Assembly (NCBI GenBank): GCA_964640385.1
Contig: CAZXFL010000004.1
Span: forward strand, 1 to 64,000
Direction of reading: 5' to 3'
Source: JBBDIK01 sp964640385
Lineage (GTDB): Bacteria; Actinomycetota; UBA4738; JBBDHU01
DNA: 64,000 bases
Shown piece by piece: positions 8,496 through 16,443 of the stretch. The notes beneath the pieces are model-generated. The model searched no databases. It saw only the letters and a program-made list of their open reading frames with translations, and was not told the DNA's origin. Every line of letters begins with the position of its first letter. Positions within the stretch are counted from its first letter, which is position 1. The position numbers and the translations under genes were made by a program.

Positions 8496-9871
8496 TCATC
8501 AAGAAATGGGTCGAGGGGGTCGACGAACGCCTCGACGGTTCCTCGTTCATCTCGCGCAACCTCGCCAAGGTCTTCCCGGATCACTGGTCGTTCATGCTCG
8601 GCGAGATCGCGCTGTACGCGTTCATCCTGCTGGTGCTGACGGGAACCTTCCTCGCGTTCTTCTACGTGGCCTCGCCGGACCTGATGACCTACTCGGGCAC
8701 CTACGAGCCGCTGAAGGGCCAGCAGGTGTCGGCGGCGTACAACTCGGTGATGCGCGTCTCGTTCGACGTGCCGGCGGGACTCGTGATGCGTCAGACCCAC
8801 CACTGGGCGGCGCTGATCTTCGTCGCGGCGATCGTCGCGCACCTGCTGCGCATCTTCTTCACCGGGGCGTTCCGCAAGCCGCGCGAGATGAGCTGGGTGA
8901 TGGGCATCGGGCTGCTGCTCTCGTCGATCGGCGCCGGGTTCACCGGCTACTCGCTGCCCGACGACCTACTCTCGGGGACGGGCCTTCGGATCGTCTACTC
9001 GGTGGTCCAGTCGATCCCGATCGTCGGGACGTGGCTCGCGTTCCTGTTCTTCGGCGGCGAGTTCCCCGACGCGGCGCTGCTGCCGCGCCTGTTCGTCGCC
9101 CACATCTTCATCATCCCGTTGATGATCATCGGCATGATGAGCGCGCACCTGGCCGTCGTCTGGCACCAGACCCACACGCAGTTCCGCGGTCCGGGTCGGA
9201 CCGAATCCACGGTGACCGGAACCCCGGTATGGCCGAAGTTCGCGCTCAAGTCGATCGGGCTGGGGTTCATGACCTTCGCGGTCCTGGTGGCGCTCGGCGG
9301 GCTGTTCCAGATCAACCCGGTGTGGCTCTACGGGCAGTTCGTCCCTTACTCGGGACCGTCTCCGGCGCAACCCGACTACTACGCCGGCTGGTTGGAAGGG
9401 CTGCTGCGCCTGTGGCCGAACTGGGAGTTCACGATCTTCGGCCACACGATCGGCGAGCTGTTCCTACCGGCAGTCGTGGTCCCGGGGATCATGTTCACGG
9501 TCCTGGCGCTCTGGCCGTTCCTCGAAGCGCGCGTTACCGGCGACAAGGGTTGGCACAACTTCGCGCAGAAGCCGCGGGAGGCGCCGGTCCGGAGCGCGAT
9601 CGGCGCGGCCGGGATGGCGTTCATGACGGTGCTGCTGATCGCCGGCAGCAACGACGTGCTCTCGAAGATCTTGAACATCGAGGTCGACACGTTCAACTCG
9701 GTGCTCAAAGTATTGGTGTTCGTGGCGCCGCCGGTCGCCGGGTGGGCGACGTGGCGCATCTGCCGGGATCTGCAGCGACGAGACCCGCACCCGATCTCGA
9801 AGCACTCGCGGATGGTGCTGCGGCGCAACGCGGCCGGAGGGTTCGAGGACGCCGGAGGTGAAGACGAGTGA
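8492..9871 (+). CDS. qcrB: Cytochrome b subunit of the bcc complex
   Basis: GTG start in a GTGA overlap with qcrA; 459 residues. Recognisable cytochrome b features are the heme-ligating His residues in RQTHHWAALIF and in HLLRIFFTG of one helix and in LFVAHIF and SAHLAVVWHQTHTQF of another, the quinone-site helix GFTGYSLPDDLLSGTG, and the later helices of the C-terminal half. It oxidises menaquinol within the bcc-aa3 supercomplex. It ends in a GTGA overlap with ctaC. Confidence 0.95.
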   Translation: MIIKKWVEGVDERLDGSSFISRNLAKVFPDHWSFMLGEIALYAFILLVLTGTFLAFFYVASPDLMTYSGTYEPLKGQQVSAAYNSVMRVSFDVPAGLVMRQTHHWAALIFVAAIVAHLLRIFFTGAFRKPREMSWVMGIGLLLSSIGAGFTGYSLPDDLLSGTGLRIVYSVVQSIPIVGTWLAFLFFGGEFPDAALLPRLFVAHIFIIPLMIIGMMSAHLAVVWHQTHTQFRGPGRTESTVTGTPVWPKFALKSIGLGFMTFAVLVALGGLFQINPVWLYGQFVPYSGPSPAQPDYYAGWLEGLLRLWPNWEFTIFGHTIGELFLPAVVVPGIMFTVLALWPFLEARVTGDKGWHNFAQKPREAPVRSAIGAAGMAFMTVLLIAGSNDVLSKILNIEVDTFNSVLKVLVFVAPPVAGWATWRICRDLQRRDPHPISKHSRMVLRRNAAGGFEDAGGEDE

Positions 9872-10632
9872 GGCTGCGCGTGTCCGCCCGGGCCGCAGGC
9901 TTCGTCGCCCTGTCGTTCCTGACGGTCTCGTGCGGCGCCCGCTACGGCATGCCGGAGCCCGCGTCCGAACAGGGGGAAGCGACGCTAGATCTGTGGAACA
10001 TCTTCATGATCGCCGGCATCGTCGTGGCGCTTATCGTCTACGGCTTGATCGCGTGGTCGGTGATCCGCTACCGCCGGCGCCGGAGCGATCCCGAGGATGC
10101 GCGAGGTGCGTCGTTCCGCGAGAACCTCCCGCTCGAGATCGTCTATACCGTGATCCCGATCGTAATCGTCGTCGGGCTGTTCTTCCTCTCGCTCGGCACG
10201 GAGAACAAGGTCACCGCCGTCGCACCCGAGCCCGACCTGGTCGTCAACGTCGAGGCGTTCGCGTGGGGCTGGCGGTTCACGTATCCCGAGCAGGGCGTCG
10301 AGGTCGTCAGCGAACCGGTCGGCGACGACGAGGCCGTCGGTGAGGGCCCGGAGATGGTCCTGCCGTCCGGACGGACCACGCGCATCGTCCTGACCGCGAA
10401 TGACACGATCCACGCGTTCTGGGTGCCCGAGTTCCTGTTCAAGCGCGATGCGATCCCCGGCCGCACGACCGAGTTCGACGTGACGCCGACGACCGAGGGG
10501 ACCTACCACGGAGCGTGCGCGGAGCTGTGCGGCTGGAACCACGCCTACATGACGTTCCACGTGAACGTGGTCTCGCCGGAGGAATTCGCGGCGTGGTCGG
10601 CGGCGTCGCCATCACCGGACGCGGCCGCATGA
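9868..10632 (+). CDS. ctaC: Cytochrome c oxidase subunit II (lipoprotein)
   Basis: The 254-residue precursor has a lipobox LTVSC (Cys22), a membrane helix near 45-66, a second near 90-112 (EIVYTVIPIVIVVGLFFL) and the periplasmic cupredoxin domain. The CuA site is visible: an upstream His in TIHAFWVPEF, then C217-x3-C221-x3-H225-x2-M228. The aromatic patch EAFAWGWRFTYPE is the electron entry region. It accepts electrons from QcrC. It overlaps qcrB and ctaD by four bases each. Confidence 0.95.
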   Translation: MRLRVSARAAGFVALSFLTVSCGARYGMPEPASEQGEATLDLWNIFMIAGIVVALIVYGLIAWSVIRYRRRRSDPEDARGASFRENLPLEIVYTVIPIVIVVGLFFLSLGTENKVTAVAPEPDLVVNVEAFAWGWRFTYPEQGVEVVSEPVGDDEAVGEGPEMVLPSGRTTRIVLTANDTIHAFWVPEFLFKRDAIPGRTTEFDVTPTTEGTYHGACAELCGWNHAYMTFHVNVVSPEEFAAWSAASPSPDAAA

Positions 10633-12209
10633 TCGTCTCCTGGCTGACCTCGACCGACCACAAGAAGATCGGGATCCTGTACTGCGTCACCGCGTTCGTC
10701 TTCTTCCTGATCGGCGGAACGCTCGCCGGTATGATGCGTCTCGAACTGGCCGACCCCGGCCGCGCGTTCTTCGAGCCGGGGACCTACAACGGGCTGTTCA
10801 CGATCCACGGGACGGTGATGATCTTCTTGTTCGTCGCCCCCTTCGGCAGTGGCCTGGCGAACTACCTGATCCCGCTGCAGATCGGCGCTCCCGACATGGC
10901 ATTCCCGCGGCTGAACCTGATGTCGTACTGGCTGTTCACCAGCGGCGGCAGCCTCATCCTGCTGAGCGGTGTGGCGTCGGCGGGCGGCGGCGCCCAGATG
11001 GGCTGGTACGCCTACCCGCCGCTGTCCGCCGGTCGCATGTCGCCGGGGGTCGGGCCCGACCTGTGGATCCTCGGATTGGGCCTGGTCGCCGTCGCCGCGG
11101 TGATGACCGCGGTCAACATCGTCACGACCGTGTTCCTGTACCGGGCGCCGGGGATGACGATGTGGCGCCTGCCGATCTTCACCTGGAACATGATCATCGT
11201 CTCGATCCTCGGTCTGGTCGCGTTCCCGCCGGCACTGGCCGGGTTCGCGCTCCTGTTCCTCGAACGCCGCATGGGAGGGCTGGCCTTCGCGCCGGCGGCC
11301 GGCGGCGATCCGGTCATCTTCCAGCACCTGTTCTGGTTCCTCGGCCACCCCGAGGTCTACATCTTAATCCTGCCCTTCTTCGGCGTGATCACCGAGATCA
11401 TCCCGGTCTTCTCGCGCAAGCCCTTGTTCGGGTACACCGGGTTCGTGTTGGCGACGCTGGCGATCGGGGCGCTGTCCACCGGCGTGTGGGCGCACCACAT
11501 GTTCACGACCGGGACCGTGGACAACCCGTTCTTCGCCGCGATGACGCTGCTGATCGCGGTCCCGACCGGCGTGAAGTTCTTCAACTGGACCGGCTCGATG
11601 TGGGGCGGCAAGATCGTGTTCCCGACGGCCATGCTGTTCTCGATCGGGTTCCTGTTGAACTTCCTGATCGGCGGCGTGACCGGCGTGATGCTGGCGGCCC
11701 CTGCGATCGACTTCCACGCGGCCGATTCGTACTTCCTGGTCGCGCACTTCCACTACACGATGATGGGCGGCGCGGTGTTCGGGATCTTCGCGGCGATCTA
11801 CTTCTGGTACCCGAAGATGACCGGCCGGATGCTGCGCGATGGGATGGGCAAGGTCGTGTTCGCGTTGATGTTCATCGGGTTCAACCTGACGTTCTGGCCG
11901 CAGTTCGAGGCGGGACTGCGCGGGATGCCGCGCCGGGTGGTCGACTACCCCGCGAACGCCGGCTACGAGACGCCGAACCTGCTTTCCTCGCTCGGGTATG
12001 TGGTGATGGCAGCCGGCGTGCTGGTGTTCCTGGCCGACCTCTGGGTCTCGAAGCGCAAGCCGGTGGCGGCGGGCGACGACCCGTGGGACGGGTATTCGCT
12101 CGAATGGGCGACGACTTCTCCCCCGCCCGAGCACAACTTCGACGCGATCCCGCCGATCCGGTCGGAGCGGCCGGCGTTCGACCTCCACCACCCTGGGGCC
12201 GGCGGATGA
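10629..12209 (+). CDS. ctaD: Cytochrome c oxidase subunit I (heme-copper oxidase)
   Basis: The ATG at 10629 overlaps the ctaC TGA and begins the typical N-terminus (SWLTSTDHKKIGILY). The 526-residue, 12-helix protein has the FTIHGTVMIFLF helix with the low-spin heme His, the active-site HPEVYILILPFFG (His-Tyr pair), WAHHMF with the CuB histidines and the YFLVAHFHYTMMGG helix with heme a and a3 ligands. It reduces O2 and pumps protons. An alternative upstream frame start at 10515 would run inside ctaC and is rejected. Confidence 0.96.
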   Translation: MIVSWLTSTDHKKIGILYCVTAFVFFLIGGTLAGMMRLELADPGRAFFEPGTYNGLFTIHGTVMIFLFVAPFGSGLANYLIPLQIGAPDMAFPRLNLMSYWLFTSGGSLILLSGVASAGGGAQMGWYAYPPLSAGRMSPGVGPDLWILGLGLVAVAAVMTAVNIVTTVFLYRAPGMTMWRLPIFTWNMIIVSILGLVAFPPALAGFALLFLERRMGGLAFAPAAGGDPVIFQHLFWFLGHPEVYILILPFFGVITEIIPVFSRKPLFGYTGFVLATLAIGALSTGVWAHHMFTTGTVDNPFFAAMTLLIAVPTGVKFFNWTGSMWGGKIVFPTAMLFSIGFLLNFLIGGVTGVMLAAPAIDFHAADSYFLVAHFHYTMMGGAVFGIFAAIYFWYPKMTGRMLRDGMGKVVFALMFIGFNLTFWPQFEAGLRGMPRRVVDYPANAGYETPNLLSSLGYVVMAAGVLVFLADLWVSKRKPVAAGDDPWDGYSLEWATTSPPPEHNFDAIPPIRSERPAFDLHHPGAGG

Positions 12210-12595
12210 AGCCGTTCGTGCGCTACCTGTGGGTGCTGACGGCGTTCGGCCTCGGCGTGGGAACCCTCTACTGGTTCATCACTCACGAGGTGACGGGCGC
12301 GGTCCTGCTGTGGGCGTTCGGATTGATGCCGCTGATCGTCGGGCTGTGGGCGCTGCGCCACGGCGCATCGCGGAAAGCGCCGGTCGCGCCCGAAGATGAC
12401 CCGGAGGCAGACCCGGCCGCCGGCGCCGGCTCGTCGATCGGCTCCTTCCCGGCCGTCACCGTCTGGCCGATCTTCTTCGTACTCGGGGTGCTGCTCGCGG
12501 GCGCCGGACTGATCTATGGGCTCATCCTCGTCCCACCGGGACTTGCGCTGGCCGCGTTCGCAATCCACGGCCTGATGCGCGAAAGCCGCCAGTAG
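12206..12595 (+). CDS. ctaF: Cytochrome c oxidase subunit IV (actinobacterial type)
   Basis: The 129-residue protein has two hydrophobic segments near the N-terminus, a polar acidic middle (EDDPEADPAAGA) and two C-terminal hydrophobic segments. Small four-helix proteins directly after ctaD are the actinobacterial subunit IV. Its ATG overlaps the ctaD stop. It is the last gene of the operon and converges with the acyl-CoA synthetase gene 16 bases away. Confidence 0.78.
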   Translation: MKPFVRYLWVLTAFGLGVGTLYWFITHEVTGAVLLWAFGLMPLIVGLWALRHGASRKAPVAPEDDPEADPAAGAGSSIGSFPAVTVWPIFFVLGVLLAGAGLIYGLILVPPGLALAAFAIHGLMRESRQ

Positions 12596-12611
12596 CCAAC
12601 ACGACCGGCGA

Positions 12612-14336
12612 CTACCCGGCCGACGAAGCCTCGCGCTTCGTGCGTTCTTCTTCCTGCAGGACGCGCCTCAAGACCTTGCCGATCAGGGTTTCGGGGAGCG
12701 CGTCGCGGAACTCGATCTGCTTGGGAACGCGGTACGCCGTCAGTCCACCACCTTCCGGATCACGGCACCACGCGACGATCTCGTCGGGCGTCGCCGTCTG
12801 GCCCGGCCGCAGCACCACGAACGCCTTCAGCGCCTCCCCCGTCACGTCGTCCGGAACCCCGATCACCGCCGCCTTCAGGATCTTGGGATGTCGGTACAGC
12901 GCCTCTTCCACCCCCGTCGGATAGACGTTGAACCCCGACACGATCACCATGTCCTTCAGCCGGTCAACGATCGAGAAGTAGCCCTCCTCGTCGAACTGCG
13001 CGACATCGCCCGTGTGCAGCCAGCCGTTGCGGATCATCGCCGCGGTCTCCTCGGGCCGTTTCCAGTAACCGAGCATCACCTGCGGCCCGCGCATGCACAG
13101 CTCCCCCGGCTCGCCCGCGCCCATCTCGTGCTCGGGATCCTCGAGGTCGACGATCTTGCAGTCCGTGTCGGGAATCGGCAGTCCGATGGAGCCCTCCTTG
13201 CGCACGCCCTCGATCAGGTTCACGTGCGTCACCGGCGAGGTCTCGGTCAGCCCGTAGCCCTCCACCGCCTGCGCGCCGCCGGTCACCTCCTCGAACTTCT
13301 GCGCGACGGCCAGCGGCAACGGCGCCGCACCCGACACGCAGATCTTCACGGACCGCAGATCGTACTTGCGCGTCTCCGGAGCCTCGTTCATCACCAGATA
13401 CATCCGCGGCACACCCGGGAACACCGTCACCTTCTCCTTCGCGAGCTGCTTGAGCACCATCCCAAGCTCGAACCGCGGAACCATCACCGTCGTGTTCTTG
13501 GTCAGCACCATGAAGTTGAAGCAGGTGAGCCCATAAGAATGGAACAGGGGAAGTGCCAGCATCATGACGTCGGTCCCCTCCCCCACCGTCGTGATCCACG
13601 CCTTCGCCTGAAGCGCGTTCGACACGAGGTTGAAGTGCGAGAGCATCGCGCCCTTGGACACGCCCGTGGTTCCGCCCGTGTAGACGAGCGCGGCCGGATC
13701 CTCGCGAGGGCTCACCTGCCCGACCGGGGGGATCGCGTCGCCCCGGCTCATAACGTCCCGCCACCACAGCACGTCGGCATCCGGCGGCACCGGCGGCCAC
13801 GGATCGCCCTCGGCTTTCGCCTCCTTCTTGAACTTCAACGGCGCCAGCACGTTCAGCGGGAACTTCATAGCGTCGGTGACCTTCGTCACGATGACGTGCT
13901 CGATCTCGGTCCCTTCGCGCGCCTTCTCGAGCACCGGGTAGAGCTGGTCCAGGACCAGAACCACGCGCGCGCCGCAGTCACGCAGCTGGTGCGTCAGTTC
14001 CCGCGGCGTGTACAGCGGGTTGTTCGCCACGGTGATCGCGCCGAGCCGCTGCGCGCCGAAGTAGGCCGCCGCGAGCTGTGGGCAGTTCGGCATGACGAAC
14101 GCGACTCGGTCGCCGCGCTGCACGCCGAGCGACGCCAGCACCGCCGAGAACCGCTCAGCCTGGCGCAGCAGGTCGGAGTAGGACGTGTGCTTGCCGAAGA
14201 AGGCGATCGCGGTTCGGTCGGGCAGCGATCCCGCCGCCTCCTCGAGCACCGAGAACAGCGACCTCTCGGGATACGGCTCGAGCGTGTGCGGGATCCCCTC
14301 CGGATAACTCGCGAACCACGGGCGATGGCTGGTCAT
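12612..14336 (-). CDS. Long-chain fatty acid--CoA ligase (AMP-binding)
   Basis: The 574-residue protein has the adenylate-forming signature YTGGTTGVSKGA, the GYGLTETSP motif, the hinge Asp region HTGDVAQFDEEGYFSIVDRLKDM and a C-terminal Lys segment near LIGKVLRR. It activates a fatty acid through an acyl-AMP to acyl-CoA. Length and motif order match FadD-type ligases; chain length cannot be told. It stands alone, with a leaderless-type box 9 bases before its ATG. Confidence 0.9.
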   Translation of the reverse strand: MTSHRPWFASYPEGIPHTLEPYPERSLFSVLEEAAGSLPDRTAIAFFGKHTSYSDLLRQAERFSAVLASLGVQRGDRVAFVMPNCPQLAAAYFGAQRLGAITVANNPLYTPRELTHQLRDCGARVVLVLDQLYPVLEKAREGTEIEHVIVTKVTDAMKFPLNVLAPLKFKKEAKAEGDPWPPVPPDADVLWWRDVMSRGDAIPPVGQVSPREDPAALVYTGGTTGVSKGAMLSHFNLVSNALQAKAWITTVGEGTDVMMLALPLFHSYGLTCFNFMVLTKNTTVMVPRFELGMVLKQLAKEKVTVFPGVPRMYLVMNEAPETRKYDLRSVKICVSGAAPLPLAVAQKFEEVTGGAQAVEGYGLTETSPVTHVNLIEGVRKEGSIGLPIPDTDCKIVDLEDPEHEMGAGEPGELCMRGPQVMLGYWKRPEETAAMIRNGWLHTGDVAQFDEEGYFSIVDRLKDMVIVSGFNVYPTGVEEALYRHPKILKAAVIGVPDDVTGEALKAFVVLRPGQTATPDEIVAWCRDPEGGGLTAYRVPKQIEFRDALPETLIGKVLRRVLQEEERTKREASSAG

Positions 14337-14345
14337 GAGGCCATC

Positions 14346-14351
14346 ACGGTA
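14346..14351 (-). promoter_or_regulatory. Candidate -10 box, acyl-CoA ligase
   Basis: Minus-strand TACCGT ends 9 bases before the ATG at 14336; no ribosome site is seen. Confidence 0.4.
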
Positions 14352-14372
14352 CCGGGGTCGGAGCCGTCGGCG

Positions 14373-15611
14373 CTAGTCGTCCCCCCCAGCCTCGGGATGG
14401 TGCGCCACCTTCTCCTTGAGCCGGTCTCGCATCGACGGCTTCTCGGCCTTGTCTTCGTCGTCGGGCTCCGAGGCCGCCTCCTGCGTCATGTCGTCATCGA
14501 TGACCTCGTACCGTCGCTTGGTCCGGTCGAGGTACTCGTTGAACGACGTCTGGATGATGCCAGCCACCGGGAGCGCGAGGATCATCCCCATGATGCCCGC
14601 GACCGAGGCGCCGGCGATCATCGCTCCGAAGGCCATCGCCGGGTTCATCTTCATCGTCCGCGCCGAGATCTTCGGAACGAGCGTGAAGTTCTCGATCATC
14701 TGATACACGAACAGGTAGATGATGACGTAGAGGCCCTTCTTCGGGTCGTCCGCCAGCGCGACGATCGCCGGCAGGATGCCACCGATCCACGGGCCGATCG
14801 TCGGGATCAACTCGGCGATCACCCCGAGGAAGATCGCCAGCACCAGTGCGAACGGCACCCCGAGGAACGAGAACACGAAGAAGCTGACCGTGCTGTACAC
14901 GATCGCCAGCAACACCCGCGAGTAGAAGTACCCGCCGGTCTTGTCGATCGCCACTTCCCAGGTATGCAGCACCAGTTCCTGTCGCTGCGGGGGAAGGAGC
15001 GAGCACACCGCGCGGCGCACCCGGGGCGCGTACGCGACGAAGAAGAACGTGAACGTCGCGATCGACAGGAACGAGAGCAGCAAGCCGACGATATACGCGC
15101 CAACCGCGAGGGCGTTCCCTGCGATCTCCTTGACCGTGGAGTCGAGGCCGGAGATCTTGTCCAGGACGTTCGGGTCCGTCAGGTCGATCTTGCAGCACTT
15201 CTGGGTGAACGAGCTGACCCGCTCGAGGGTCTGCGGCAGGTTCCCGATGAAGGACTTCAGCTCCTGGATGAACACCGGAACGACCAGGACGAACAGCCCG
15301 ATGATCAACAGGAACACGACCAGCATGACGAACCCCGTCGCCAGCCCCCGTCGCCAGCCGCGCCGGGAGAGGAAGTTCACGGCGGGTTCCAGCGCGAACG
15401 ACAGGAACAGCGAGATGAACAGCCAGCCGATCAGGCCCGAGAGCCGCATCGCGAGCCATGCGACGCCGATCGCGGCGAAGACCGACAGGATAACCAGGAG
15501 GATCAGTCGAGGGACCCAGGGCGGCATACCGGCCGAGATCGCGTCCTCGCTCTGCTCCGGCTCTGCGTCGGAGGGGGTGACGGTCTGCCGACCGGCCGGG
15601 TCGTCGCTCAT
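14373..15611 (-). CDS. AI-2E family transporter (PerM-like permease)
   Basis: The 412-residue protein has about eight membrane segments in the PerM/TqsA layout: paired helices near the N-terminus, a periplasmic region with a short Cys pair (KCCKID), then clustered helices containing ELIPTIGPWIGGILPA and a conserved GxxxG-rich C-terminal bundle. Members export small molecules or act as Na/H-linked exchangers; the substrate is not predictable. The C-terminal tail is charged and cytoplasmic. Its predicted promoter overlaps the stop codon of the gene upstream. Confidence 0.85.
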   Translation of the reverse strand: MSDDPAGRQTVTPSDAEPEQSEDAISAGMPPWVPRLILLVILSVFAAIGVAWLAMRLSGLIGWLFISLFLSFALEPAVNFLSRRGWRRGLATGFVMLVVFLLIIGLFVLVVPVFIQELKSFIGNLPQTLERVSSFTQKCCKIDLTDPNVLDKISGLDSTVKEIAGNALAVGAYIVGLLLSFLSIATFTFFFVAYAPRVRRAVCSLLPPQRQELVLHTWEVAIDKTGGYFYSRVLLAIVYSTVSFFVFSFLGVPFALVLAIFLGVIAELIPTIGPWIGGILPAIVALADDPKKGLYVIIYLFVYQMIENFTLVPKISARTMKMNPAMAFGAMIAGASVAGIMGMILALPVAGIIQTSFNEYLDRTKRRYEVIDDDMTQEAASEPDDEDKAEKPSMRDRLKEKVAHHPEAGGDD

Positions 15612-15617
15612 CCGGCA

Positions 15618-15623
15618 AGCCTA
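15618..15623 (-). promoter_or_regulatory. Candidate -10 box overlapping the upstream stop codon
   Basis: Minus-strand TAGGCT ends 6 bases before the AI-2E ATG at 15611. Its TAG is the stop codon of the upstream gene. Confidence 0.4.
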
Positions 15624-16391
15624 GCCCGGCGCGGCGGCCTGCGCAGCAACTTCACCCTGCATCCGGGCCCGGTCGCGAGCGATGAGGACGTGCGCCAGGG
15701 TGACCTCGATCAGACCGACTACGCTCCCGATGGCGACGGCGATGAGCGCCGACACGCCGATGACCGCCACCCACGAAGCATCGTGTTCGAAGCGGATGAA
15801 CCAGTCGTCCACCAACGACTCGATCGCGGTCGGCACCAGGATCAGGAGGGCCACAAGGACGGAGTGCCTCGCGGCGAGCGAGGCCGTCCGGCGGAACGAG
15901 GCGAACACCCCTCGGCGCTCGATGTTGATGACGGCGCCGACCAGACCGAAGAGGACGAAGGCTACGACGCCCGGGATGACGGCCAGCAAGAAACCGGCCG
16001 ACACGATCACCACGAAGACGAGGTCGGCGAGGATCAATCGGACCCACGGCAGATCGCGCATGACGGTGGCGGCCGAGGGCAGGGGTTTCCCTTGCAGATC
16101 CGAACCGACCACCTCGTCCAGCAGGCCCGCGTAGAAGATCTCCCCGAAGGAGGCGAGGAACCCGGTGATCAACGCCAGGAACACCGCCGCCAGGACTCCG
16201 AACCCGTGCTCGAACGGGTCCTCGAGGACGGGTTCCGCCGCGACCTCGATGACCGTGATGGGAACGAAGACCAGGATCGCGGAGATGGCGACCCGCCGGA
16301 AGCGGCGGCGGTACACGTCGGACGCGTGCTGAAGGAGCGGCACCATCCGCAGCCGGACCTGATGATCGAGATGCTCGTACGTCGGCGTCAC
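15621..16391 (-). CDS. Polytopic membrane protein of unknown function
   Basis: The start is set at GTG 16391 because TATGCT, which contains an alternative ATG at 16403, lies 7 bases upstream as a leaderless promoter would. About 256 residues: a cytoplasmic N-terminus with EHLDHQVRLRMVPLLQHASDVYRRRF, then about six hydrophobic segments. It resembles the broad class of glycerophosphodiester-phosphodiesterase-type membrane domains, but without enough signal to name it. It is divergent from the phosphoesterase gene. Confidence 0.7.
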   Translation of the reverse strand: MTPTYEHLDHQVRLRMVPLLQHASDVYRRRFRRVAISAILVFVPITVIEVAAEPVLEDPFEHGFGVLAAVFLALITGFLASFGEIFYAGLLDEVVGSDLQGKPLPSAATVMRDLPWVRLILADLVFVVIVSAGFLLAVIPGVVAFVLFGLVGAVINIERRGVFASFRRTASLAARHSVLVALLILVPTAIESLVDDWFIRFEHDASWVAVIGVSALIAVAIGSVVGLIEVTLAHVLIARDRARMQGEVAAQAAAPG

Positions 16392-16398
16392 GGCGACG

Positions 16399-16404
16399 AG
16401 CATA
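16399..16404 (-). promoter_or_regulatory. Candidate -10 box of the 15621 membrane protein
   Basis: Minus-strand TATGCT ends 7 bases before GTG 16391. Confidence 0.35.
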
Positions 16405-16428
16405 GTGCGGGGGCCGCTCCCGCCGGGG

Positions 16429-16434
16429 TAGGCT
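16429..16434 (+). promoter_or_regulatory. Candidate -10 box of the membrane phosphoesterase
   Basis: TAGGCT ends 9 bases before the ATG at 16444. It shares a 50-base divergent intergenic region with the box at 16399. Confidence 0.4.
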
Positions 16435-16443
16435 CGCACGGCC

